A stretch of DNA of 32,060 nucleotides, from assembly GCA_041396705.1 (NCBI GenBank), contig JAWKYB010000029.1:1-32060 (forward strand). Direction: 5' to 3'. A program made the position numbers and the translations under genes. This stretch comes from Alphaproteobacteria bacterium (GTDB lineage: Bacteria > Pseudomonadota > Alphaproteobacteria > CALKHQ01). The notes under the pieces were generated by a model. That model saw only the letters and a list, made by a program, of their open reading frames with translations, was not told the DNA's origin and made no database searches. Shown here in pieces: positions 1-7,105 of the stretch (position 1 is the first letter of the stretch; every line of letters begins with the position of its first letter).

Positions 1-2
1 AC

Positions 3-467
3 CTGATGGACCGGTTCAACGCCGGCGACCTCGACCTGGCGCTGGTCAAGCGCCAGCCGGCCGACCGCCGGCTCGGCACCCGGGTGTGGCGCGAGCCGCT
101 GGTCTGGGCCGGGCGCGACCACGGCGCGGCGGGTCCGGGCGAGGGCCCGCTGGCGCTGGCGGTGTCGCCGCGGCCCTGCGTCTATCGCAAGCGGGCCACC
201 GACGCGCTCGACGAGGCCGGCCGGCCCTGGCGGATCGCCTATACCTGCGGTTCGCTGGCTGGCGTGTTGGCGGCGGTGCGTGCCGGGCTCGGCGTCACGG
301 TGCTGCCGAAGGAGATGGTGCCGCCCGACCTGGCCATGCTGGAGGGCGCCGACAGCGGCCTGCCGGACCTCGCCGAGACCGAGATCGCGCTGCTGGTTGC
401 GACCGGCATCGGCCCGGCCGCCGAGCGCCTGCGCGACGCCATCGTGCGGGCGCTGGAGCACCGTTGA
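3..467 (+). CDS. LysR-family transcriptional regulator, 3' part (5' end outside window)
   Basis: The reading frame is open from the left edge, so only the C-terminal part of the effector-binding domain is present. The order of elements fits the second half of a LysR substrate-binding domain: 'GDLDLALV' near the start, then a strand-rich middle, then 'VRAGLGVTVLPKEMVP', the segment where LysR proteins usually read G.G...LP. The winged-helix DNA-binding half must lie to the left. LysR proteins normally control a neighbouring, often divergent, gene; the likely target is outside the window. The stop at 465-467 is followed by a repeat-filled gap, so no co-transcribed partner is visible. The family call rests on these patterns alone; the effector is unknown. 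Confidence 0.72.
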   Translation: MMDRFNAGDLDLALVKRQPADRRLGTRVWREPLVWAGRDHGAAGPGEGPLALAVSPRPCVYRKRATDALDEAGRPWRIAYTCGSLAGVLAAVRAGLGVTVLPKEMVPPDLAMLEGADSGLPDLAETEIALLVATGIGPAAERLRDAIVRALEHR

Positions 468-506
468 GACCGCGCCGTCCCGGCGCCGCTCGACGGTTCG
501 CACAAC

Positions 507-564
507 GCCCCTCACCCTGAGGAGCCGCCCGCAGGGCGGCGTCTCGAAGGGCGCACCGTGCGGG
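507..564 (+). repeat. Intergenic palindromic repeat, copy 1
   Basis: A 58-base unit that recurs without a visible mismatch at 791-848. It opens with CCCTCACCCTGAGGAGC, carries a perfect inner hairpin (GCCGCCC-GCA-GGGCGGC) and closes with GTCTCGAAGG plus a short tail. I recognise the core as a repeat widely scattered between genes in alphaproteobacteria. The 468-852 gap has no credible gene; these repeats are its main content. Confidence 0.75.
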
Positions 565-599
565 TGCTTCCGATTGGGGTCACGGCGGCCGGGTTGCGG

Positions 600-640
600 C
601 CTTCGAGACGCGCGCCTTCGGCACGCTCCTCAGGCTGAGG
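600..640 (-). repeat. Intergenic palindromic repeat, inverted diverged copy
   Basis: Begins CCTTCGAGACGC and ends GCTCCTCAGGCTGAGG, which is the reverse complement of the ends of the units at 507-564 and 791-848. The inner hairpin is different (GCGCGCCTTCGGCACGC, imperfect). It faces copy 1 across about 35 bases, so the pair could fold into a large cruciform or transcript hairpin. Confidence 0.65.
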
Positions 641-790
641 AAGATGGGGGAGGTGGCAGGCATCCTGGCGCGGCGGGCGCGGCAGGCCAGGCTATGAGGC
701 CGGTGGTGTGGATGCGGACGGGTGGGACACCGGGCAGCGGCAACCCTGCGCGCGGGCAGGTGACCGACCGTGCTCCACCGCCCGCACAGC

Positions 791-848
791 GCCCCTCACC
801 CTGAGGAGCCGCCCGCAGGGCGGCGTCTCGAAGGGCGCACCGTGCGGG
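791..848 (+). repeat. Intergenic palindromic repeat, copy 2
   Basis: Same 58 bases as 507-564. It lies directly downstream of the stop codon of the leftward gene ending at 853, so its inner GC hairpin could also act as the 3' end of that transcript. No T-run follows, so intrinsic termination is not obvious. Confidence 0.75.
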
Positions 849-852
849 CGTT

Positions 853-1833
853 TCAGTTGATGGTGAAGTCGGTAATGAAGCGCGGCGGCTCGCCGTAGTG
901 GATCGAGCCGTTGAACACGCGTTCCTCGCCGGCCACGCGCACGCGCACGCGGAACGGGGTCGGGTCGCGCGAGCCGTGGTTGGCGTAGTGGTCGACATAG
1001 ACCTGGTAGCGGCCGCGGGGCAGGCCGGACGGCCAGACGATATTCTCCACCGGCGCCGTCGAAAGCTGGTTGGTCGACGCGTTCATGTCGATATCGAGCC
1101 GGCTGCCGCAGGCGGCGATGTTGGCGAAATAGACCCGCTCGCCCGACGGGCAGACCACGTGCAGGTCGAGGTCGTTGGTGTTGTTCCAGATCAGCGTCAC
1201 CAGCTGCTGCGCCTGCTGGCCGCCCTCGCGGCGGATGCGGTTGTCGAACTCCGGATCCGACGGCGGTGGCGGGGGCGGCGGTGCCACCTGCACCGGCGGC
1301 TGCGGCACGGTGACGGCGGCCACCTGCGGCGGCGGCGGCGGTGGCGGCGGCGGGTCCGGCGCCCGCTCGCGGGCCGGCATCAGCGCGGGCGTGCCCGGCG
1401 GCGGCGGTGGCGGCGGAGCGGCCTCGGCGACCACCACCGGCTCCGGCTCCACCGGCGGCTCGGGCTCGACCGGCGGCTCGGCCTCCACCACCGCCGGCGG
1501 TTCGGGCGGCGGCGGCGGCGGCGGGGTGACGCAGGTGCGACGCTCGGCCAGCGCCAGCCAGCGCAGCCGCGCCACCTCCTCGCTGAGCGCGATGGTCTGG
1601 GCCTGGGCGGCGGCGAGCGCGATGCGGGCGCTTTCGGCCTCGGTCAACCCGGCCGGCTCCGGCGTCGGCGCGTCCGGCGCCGGTGCGGCCGCGGCGGCAA
1701 GGGCGGGGTCGGGCGTCAGCTGCTTGGAGTCCTGGCCGGCGGCCCAGTGCAGGCCGGCTCCGGCGCCCGCCGCGGCCAGCAACGCCGCCGCGACAGCGGA
1801 CGTCACCGCCGCGCGCCTAGCCCGCGGGGTCAT
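853..1833 (-). CDS. Proline-rich membrane-anchored protein with DUF2135/YfaP-like C-terminal domain
   Basis: 326 residues. Residues 1-30 have arginines followed by an Ala/Gly/Leu-rich hydrophobic stretch, which is either an inner-membrane anchor or an uncleaved signal. Residues 63-98 look like a short coiled coil (LTEAESARIALAAAQAQT). Residues 103-192 are almost entirely Pro, Glu, Val and Ala, with runs of seven to nine prolines and two PPVEPE units; such segments typically span the periplasm. The C-terminal ~125 residues form a beta-rich domain starting with 'LIWNNTNDLDLHVVCPSGE', the signature seen in DUF2135/YfaP-type domains, and containing WPSGLPRGRYQVYVDHY. The molecular function is unknown. 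It ends in the repeat cluster and stands alone on this strand. The domain call is by motif only. Confidence 0.7.
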   Translation of the reverse strand: MTPRARRAAVTSAVAAALLAAAGAGAGLHWAAGQDSKQLTPDPALAAAAAPAPDAPTPEPAGLTEAESARIALAAAQAQTIALSEEVARLRWLALAERRTCVTPPPPPPPEPPAVVEAEPPVEPEPPVEPEPVVVAEAAPPPPPPPGTPALMPARERAPDPPPPPPPPPQVAAVTVPQPPVQVAPPPPPPPSDPEFDNRIRREGGQQAQQLVTLIWNNTNDLDLHVVCPSGERVYFANIAACGSRLDIDMNASTNQLSTAPVENIVWPSGLPRGRYQVYVDHYANHGSRDPTPFRVRVRVAGEERVFNGSIHYGEPPRFITDFTIN

Positions 1834-2013
1834 GCCCGACCTGCCTGAAAGGGCGGCTGCCCGCCATGCGTCTCCTCGCCGACGCGGTTCCCCACAGCCT
1901 CAATCTCGGCGGCGAATGAGGCGATGCTGTGGCGGGGCGACGGAATCCGCGTCCACTCGACGGCACGCAGGCCCGGGTGTAGTGTCGGCGCGTTCCGCCA
2001 AGGAGCGTGTATC

Positions 2014-2382
2014 ATGACAAGAATGGTCTCGGCGACCGCTGCGCTTGCCGCTGCGCTGTTGCTTGCGTTTTCCGCTGACGAGAGTCAAGCAGTCGGACGT
2101 CGCACCGCAGGAAGCACCGCCGACCAGTGCTTTGCGGATGCGGCCTACGGCAATGCCAGCAGCGGCAGCGGAGGCGCACTCACCTGGTGCTGCTACGCCA
2201 ATGGCTGCTGGATCTGCAACAACGTCATTGCGAACCCGAATCTCGACAAGGACTGCGCGTGGGACCCGGCCTATTCGAGCAGGCACCTGCCCGCCGCCGA
2301 CAGAATCACCAACCAGTTGCAGCAGAGTCCGGGTGACGTGCCGGCCACCGTCGCGCCGCTCGGCAACCAGACCACGCAATAG
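2014..2382 (+). CDS. Small secreted six-cysteine protein, unknown function
   Basis: 122 residues. I chose the ATG at 2014 because a perfect AAGGAG (2000-2005) sits 8 bases upstream and because this start gives a clean signal peptide: MTR, a hydrophobic Ala/Leu core, then a cleavage-like SQA around residue 26. An ATG at 1924 in the same frame would hide that signal. The mature ~96 residues hold six cysteines (39, 59, 60, 65, 68, 81), four of them in a tight CC-x4-C-x2-C cluster, so disulfides or metal binding in the periplasm are likely. Base composition looks less GC-rich than the neighbours. I do not recognise the family. It is probably a single-gene unit between two leftward genes. Confidence 0.7.
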   Translation: MTRMVSATAALAAALLLAFSADESQAVGRRTAGSTADQCFADAAYGNASSGSGGALTWCCYANGCWICNNVIANPNLDKDCAWDPAYSSRHLPAADRITNQLQQSPGDVPATVAPLGNQTTQ

Positions 2383-2421
2383 CCGACTGAGCCGCCACCG
2401 CGCCGGCGCGACCGAGACCGG

Positions 2422-3399
2422 TCAGCGGCCCCAGGCCTTGTTGCAGGCGGCGGCGATCGCCTTGCATTCGCTGTTGGCCTCGTCGAGCACGCGGGTCCAG
2501 ATCATGAAGCCGTGCAGCACGCCGGGCACGTCGTTGAAGGTGTAGGGCACGCCGGCGGCATCGAGCTTGCGGCACAGCGCGATCGAATCGTCGTGCAGCG
2601 GGTCGCACTGGGCGGCGTTGACGTAGGCCGGCGGCAGACCGGCCATGTCGGCCTTCAGCGGCGAGGCGCGCCAGTCGTCGATCTCGTCCAGGCTGTTCAG
2701 GTAATGGTTGCGGAACCACTCCATGAATTCGGTCGACAGGAACCACTCCTCGCCGCCGTAGGTCTCGTAGGATTGCCCGGCATAGCCGAGGTCGAAGGCG
2801 CCGTAGATCAGCGCCATCAGCTTCAGCGGGCTGGCGCCGGCATCGCGCAGCGCCAGCGCGGTCGCCAGCGTCAGGTTGCCGCCGGCGGAATCGCCGCCCA
2901 GCGCCAGCCGGCCGGTATCCAGACCCCAGTCGGCGCCGTTCTTGGCGAGCCACTGCACCGCGGCGAGGCAGTCGTCGAAGCAGGCTGGGAAGCGGTGCTC
3001 CGGCGCCAGCCGGTAGTCGATGCTGGCGACCGCGAAACGGCCCTCCTCGGCCAGCCGGCGGCACAGCCGGTCGTGGGTGTCGAGCGAGCAGATCACCCAG
3101 CCGCCGCCGTGGATGAAGATCAGCGTCGGCGCAGGCCGTTCGGCCGTCGGGAAATAGAGGCGCACGCGGATGTCGCCGGCCGGGCCGGGCAGCCTGCGCT
3201 CCTCCACCGCCTGCATCGCCGGCGGCTCCTCGTTCCAGACCCGGTTGAACTCCTCGCCCAGCGCACGCGCCTGCGGCGCCGGGAACTGGTGCAGCGGCGT
3301 GCCGAGCCGGCCGCTGTCGATCAGCCGCTGGTACATCGCGGTCTGGCCGGCGGACAGGCCCGGCGGCGGCGTGGTGGGCACCGGAAAGCTGCGGCGCAT
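2422..3399 (-). CDS. Alpha/beta hydrolase, HSL (hormone-sensitive lipase-like) esterase
   Basis: 325 residues, the usual length for the family. The oxyanion motif HGGGW, the nucleophile motif GDSAGGN (catalytic Ser), an acid in CDPLHDD and the histidine in LHGF appear in the canonical order, preceded by a cap-forming N-terminal ~70 residues. These enzymes hydrolyse short-chain carboxylic esters in the cytoplasm. A GGGAG lies about 7 bases before the ATG. The gene starts 25 bases after the last permease of the ABC operon on the same strand, so it is probably the distal gene of that operon. This suggests, by inference only, that the imported compound is an acylated or esterified sugar-like molecule which is de-esterified inside the cell. 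Confidence 0.9.
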   Translation of the reverse strand: MRRSFPVPTTPPPGLSAGQTAMYQRLIDSGRLGTPLHQFPAPQARALGEEFNRVWNEEPPAMQAVEERRLPGPAGDIRVRLYFPTAERPAPTLIFIHGGGWVICSLDTHDRLCRRLAEEGRFAVASIDYRLAPEHRFPACFDDCLAAVQWLAKNGADWGLDTGRLALGGDSAGGNLTLATALALRDAGASPLKLMALIYGAFDLGYAGQSYETYGGEEWFLSTEFMEWFRNHYLNSLDEIDDWRASPLKADMAGLPPAYVNAAQCDPLHDDSIALCRKLDAAGVPYTFNDVPGVLHGFMIWTRVLDEANSECKAIAAACNKAWGR

Positions 3400-3424
3400 C
3401 GCGTGTCTCCCGCTCGGGTCCGGC

Positions 3425-4363
3425 TCAGGCGCGCAGCTTCTGGCCGCGGCCGTAGGCCAGCAACATCAGGATGATGACCGAGCCGTAGATGATCTGGCGG
3501 CCGGCCTCCGGCATCTGCATCACCGACAGCACCGAATCGAGCAGCACGATCATCACCGCGCCGACGACGGTGCCGAGATACTTGCCCTGGCCGCCGAGGA
3601 TGTGGGTGCCGCCAAGCACCACCGCCGCGATCGACGGCAGCAGATACTGGTCGCCCATCGCCTGGAAGGCGCGGCCGGAGCGGCCGGCGAGCAGCAGGCC
3701 GGCGATGGCGGCGCAGACGCTGCACATCATGAAGGCGGCGATGATCACCAGCCGGGTGCGCACGCCGGACAGATAGGCGGCCGCCTCGCGGTTGCCGATG
3801 GCGTAGATGTAGCGGCCGAGCGCAGTGCGGTAGAGCACGAACACGATCGCGACCGAGACCAGGATCCAGATCGCCAGCGCGTGCGGGATGCCGAAGGTGC
3901 GCGCACCGCCGAGGAACACCATGGCCTCGGTGGCCGAATCCTGCGGCGCGTGGCCGCCGGTCAGGATCACCATCAGCCCGAGCAGCACGGTGTTGACGCC
4001 GAGGGTGAAGATCATCGACGGCACCCGCAGCACGGCGACGCCGATGCCGTTGATCAGGCCGATGACCAGCCCGACCGCGATGCCGATCAGGATCGCCCAC
4101 GGCCCGCCGATCGCCGCCGCGATCATCGCCGAGGTGGCCAGGGTCCACGGTACCGACAGGTCGATGTGGCCCATCAGGATGACCAGCATCATGCCGGCGG
4201 CGGTGATGCCGAGGAAGCTGGCGATCTGCAGCTGCTGCAGCAGGTAATCCGGCGACAGGAAGCTGAGCGTGCCCTGGGTGGCCAGGGTGTAGCCGCTGCC
4301 GACCAGCAGGATGACGACGATGAAGGCGCAGGCGATCAGGATCGGCTTGTCGATCTTGGGCAT
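3425..4363 (-). CDS. Sugar-type ABC transporter permease (RbsC/BPD_transp_2 family)
   Basis: 312 residues with about eight to ten hydrophobic segments. It shows the family pattern 'GITAAGMMLVILMGHIDLSV' near residues 54-73, 'GRYIYAIGNREAAAYLSGV' around the EAA-like coupling loop, and 'AAVVLGGTHILGGQGKYLGTVVGA' toward the C-terminus. It forms the membrane channel together with the neighbouring permease, energised by the ATPase encoded upstream. The start is supported by AGGAG 8 bases upstream, which overlaps the stop codon region of the preceding permease (gap 11 bases), a sign of tight translational coupling. The substrate cannot be read from the sequence. Confidence 0.92.
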   Translation of the reverse strand: MPKIDKPILIACAFIVVILLVGSGYTLATQGTLSFLSPDYLLQQLQIASFLGITAAGMMLVILMGHIDLSVPWTLATSAMIAAAIGGPWAILIGIAVGLVIGLINGIGVAVLRVPSMIFTLGVNTVLLGLMVILTGGHAPQDSATEAMVFLGGARTFGIPHALAIWILVSVAIVFVLYRTALGRYIYAIGNREAAAYLSGVRTRLVIIAAFMMCSVCAAIAGLLLAGRSGRAFQAMGDQYLLPSIAAVVLGGTHILGGQGKYLGTVVGAVMIVLLDSVLSVMQMPEAGRQIIYGSVIILMLLAYGRGQKLRA

Positions 4364-4374
4364 GGCGGCCGCTC

Positions 4375-5424
4375 CTAGCTGAACAGCGACAGCCGGTTCC
4401 GCTCACGCAGAACCTTGGCCGCACCCAGGCTGACCGCGAACAGCAGGATCAGGCCCTCGACCAGCGGCTGCAGCAGCGGGTCGGACAGGAAGCCCAGCGC
4501 CGATTCCGGGTCGAACACGCGGAACATGAACGAGATCGCGCGCAGCACCAGCGCGCCGAAGATCGTGCCGACGCAGCCGCCGATGCCGCCGAACAGCGAG
4601 GTGCCGCCGATCACCACCGCCGCGATCGACAGCAGCGTGTACTGGCCGGCCTGGGCCAGGTCGGCGTTGCCGCTGCCGGTCTGCAGCGCCAGGTAGATGC
4701 CGCCGCAGGCCGCGAACAGCCCGCCCAGGGTGAACGCCGCGATCTTCGACCGGTTGATGTTGACGCCGGACATGTAGGCCGCCGGCTCGGCCGAGCCGAT
4801 GGCATAGCAGCCGCGGCCGGTGGTCGAGCGCTTGAACGGCAGCCAGAATGCAACCACGATCAGCACCAGCAGGATGAACGGGATCGGCACCAGACCGATG
4901 CCGCCGATGTCCTCCCACCAGCCATAGGTGTAGCCCAACTCGTTCATGTCGTTGGTCATCGCCCAGGAGAAGTCGCCGTCGACGTCGCCGCCGGGCGTCG
5001 GCCGCAGGAACAGCGCGATGCCGACGAAGATGGCGCCGGTCGCCAGCGTCGCGATGATCGGCTGGATGCGGCCGAGCACGACGATGCAGCCGTTGACGAA
5101 GCCGCCGAGCGCGCCGACCGCCATGCAGATGACGACGCCGAGCAGGATTTCCCAGATGCTGCCGTTGAGCAGCTCGGAGGCCAGGCAGTTGACCATGGTC
5201 ATCATCGGGCCGACCGACAGGTCGAGGCCGCCGAGCAGCACCGGCACGGTCTGCGCCATGCCGGCCATGATCAGGGCGAAGCTCTCGTTCATGTTCTGCA
5301 GGAACAGCCGGCCGCTGAAGCCCGACGGGTGCATGAAGTTGTAGGCGACGTACAGCGCCAGGAACATGCCGATGGCGAGCAGGAAGCCCACATTCTGGGT
5401 CAGTCTGAGGCGGAGGTCGTTCAT
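4375..5424 (-). CDS. Sugar-type ABC transporter permease (RbsC/BPD_transp_2 family)
   Basis: 349 residues. It is a paralogue of the downstream permease, with 'VPVLLGGLDLSVGPMMTMVN', 'GRGCYAIGSAEPAAYMSGVNINR' and 'AAVVIGGTSLFGGIGGCVGT'. It carries an extra acidic/aromatic loop in the middle (around residues 148-175, including NDMNELGYTYGWWEDIGG) absent from its partner; this probably faces the periplasm and could contact the binding protein. The ATG overlaps the ATPase stop codon (ATGA, 5421-5424). Two different permeases fit a heterodimeric channel, as in some sugar uptake systems, whereas RbsC-type systems usually have a homodimer. Confidence 0.92.
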   Translation of the reverse strand: MNDLRLRLTQNVGFLLAIGMFLALYVAYNFMHPSGFSGRLFLQNMNESFALIMAGMAQTVPVLLGGLDLSVGPMMTMVNCLASELLNGSIWEILLGVVICMAVGALGGFVNGCIVVLGRIQPIIATLATGAIFVGIALFLRPTPGGDVDGDFSWAMTNDMNELGYTYGWWEDIGGIGLVPIPFILLVLIVVAFWLPFKRSTTGRGCYAIGSAEPAAYMSGVNINRSKIAAFTLGGLFAACGGIYLALQTGSGNADLAQAGQYTLLSIAAVVIGGTSLFGGIGGCVGTIFGALVLRAISFMFRVFDPESALGFLSDPLLQPLVEGLILLFAVSLGAAKVLRERNRLSLFS

Positions 5425-6989
5425 TGCACGTGCGCTCCCTGCGCGCTTGCCGCCGACGGCAGGTTCAGCGAATGGCTGACGATATTGGTCTCGTTGATCT
5501 GGTCGCCTTCCAGCGTGGTGGTGATGGCGCCGTCGTACATGATCAGCACGCGGTCGCAGCAGCCGATCAGCTCGTCATAGTCGGTGGTGTAGAACAGCAC
5601 CGCTGCGCCGGCATCGGCCATGCGGCGCAGCAGCTGGTAGATCTCCTGCTTGGTGCCGACGTCGATGCCGCGGGTCGGGTCGTTCAGCAGCACGATGTGC
5701 GGGTCGGTCATCAGCCACTTGGCGATCACCACCTTCTGCTGGTTGCCGCCGGACAGCGTGGCGACCGGATCGGCCGGGCTGCCGATCTTGATCTGCATCC
5801 GGGCGATCGCCTCCTCGATCCGCTTGGCCTCGGCGGCGCGGTCGATGATGCCGCCCCGGGTCATCTGCGGCAGCGCGGCGATCGAGATGTTCTCCGCGAT
5901 CGACATCGGCAGCATCAGGCCTTCGGTCTTGCGGTCCTCCGGGATCAGCGCCATGCCGACGCGGTTGCGCTTGGCGTCGGCCGGGCTGGCCGGGCCGCGG
6001 GTGCCGCCGTTGACCCTGACGCTGCCGGAGGTGCCGCGCAGCACGCCGAACAGCGCCAGCAGCAGTTCGCGCTGGCCCTGGCCGTCGAGGCCGCCGAGAC
6101 CGACGATCTCGCCCTTGCCGACCTGGAAGCTCAGCGGCTTCAGCACCGGGTCCCAGGCCAGGTTGACCGCCTCCAGCGCCGGCTCCGGCGCCCGGTCGCG
6201 CTGCGGCTTCGGCGGGTAGACGTGGCTCATCTCGCGGCCGATCATCATCTGCACGATCTCGGTCTCGCTGCGCTCGCCCTTGCCGAAGGTCTGCACGTGG
6301 CGGCCGTTGCGGAACACCGAGCAGGCGTCGGCCAGCGCCTCGATCTCGTGCATGCGGTGGGAGATGTACAGAAGGGAAAGGCCGTCGTTCCTCAGCTTGT
6401 GCAGGATGGCGTACACCTTCTCCACGTCCGAGCTGGTCAGCGCCGATGTGGCCTCGTCGAGGATCAGCAGCGACGGGCTGCGGCCCAGCGCCTTGGCGAT
6501 CTCCACCATCTGGCGGCGCGACAGCGGCAGGTTGCGCACGCGCTCCAGCGGGTTGATGTCCTCGCAGCCGACGCGGGCGAGCAGTTCCTCTGCCCGGCGC
6601 CGCTGGGCGCGGCCGTCGATCAGGCCCAGCGCCGTGCGCGGCGGGTCGGTGATGCAGATGTTGTCCGCCACCGACAGGTCGGGCATCAGCGACAGTTCCT
6701 GGAAGATGCAGACCACGCCCTTGGCATTCGCCTCCAGCGGCGAGGTGAAGGTCACCGTCTGGCCGTCCAGCGACATCGAACCCTCGTCGGGCGTGACCAC
6801 TCCGGAGATGATCTTGATCAGGGTCGACTTGCCGGCGCCGTTCTCGCCGAGGACGGCGTGGATCGTGCCGCGCCGGCAGGCGAAGTCGACATCGGACAGC
6901 GCGGTGACGCCGCCGTAGCGCTTGGTGACGCCGGTCATCTGCAGATAGGGCGCGCCGGCCGCGGCGCGCGCCGGGGATGTGTCGCTCAA
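5421..6989 (-). CDS. Sugar ABC transporter ATP-binding protein, two fused ABC domains (RbsA/XylG type)
   Basis: 522 residues from a TTG start at 6989. I prefer this start because GGGAGG lies 9 bases upstream; an in-frame GTG at 7025 would add 12 residues. Domain 1 has Walker A GENGAGKST (residues 48-56), a degenerate signature LSRRQ, and Walker B SLLILDEATSAL. Domain 2 has the usual poor Walker A (GLGGLDGQGQRE), a good signature LSGGNQQK and an unusual Walker B reading VLLNDPTRGID, where LDEPTRGID is normal. An N-D pair replacing D-E suggests that site has altered or lost hydrolysis. It couples ATP to the two permeases. The stop overlaps the next start, and the upstream gene is the binding protein. 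Confidence 0.92.
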   Translation of the reverse strand: MSDTSPARAAAGAPYLQMTGVTKRYGGVTALSDVDFACRRGTIHAVLGENGAGKSTLIKIISGVVTPDEGSMSLDGQTVTFTSPLEANAKGVVCIFQELSLMPDLSVADNICITDPPRTALGLIDGRAQRRRAEELLARVGCEDINPLERVRNLPLSRRQMVEIAKALGRSPSLLILDEATSALTSSDVEKVYAILHKLRNDGLSLLYISHRMHEIEALADACSVFRNGRHVQTFGKGERSETEIVQMMIGREMSHVYPPKPQRDRAPEPALEAVNLAWDPVLKPLSFQVGKGEIVGLGGLDGQGQRELLLALFGVLRGTSGSVRVNGGTRGPASPADAKRNRVGMALIPEDRKTEGLMLPMSIAENISIAALPQMTRGGIIDRAAEAKRIEEAIARMQIKIGSPADPVATLSGGNQQKVVIAKWLMTDPHIVLLNDPTRGIDVGTKQEIYQLLRRMADAGAAVLFYTTDYDELIGCCDRVLIMYDGAITTTLEGDQINETNIVSHSLNLPSAASAQGAHVQ

Positions 6990-7042
6990 GTGGGTCCGCC
7001 TCCCGTCCCCTGGTGGCGCGATCACTGGCGTGATCAGGAAAA

Positions 7043-7078
7043 GGGGCGCCGCGGGCCCTGGTGGACCTGCGGCGCCCC
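7043..7078 (-). terminator. Intercistronic hairpin with T-run after the binding-protein gene
   Basis: A perfect 10-base stem (GGGGCGCCGC / GCGGCGCCCC) with a 16-base loop. Read leftward, the direction of transcription, it is followed at once by TTTT. It lies between the stop of the binding protein (7106) and the start of the ATPase (6989). Partial termination or 3'-end protection here would leave more binding-protein message than transporter message, a common arrangement in ABC operons. Confidence 0.7.
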
Positions 7079-7105
7079 GGTCGATCGGACGTCAGCCGGC
7101 TCGGC

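Noticed and set aside
1260..1530. GGC/GGT-rich simple repeat tract as a non-coding repeat
   Set aside because: It is explained by the polyproline-coding segment of the leftward gene at 853-1833.
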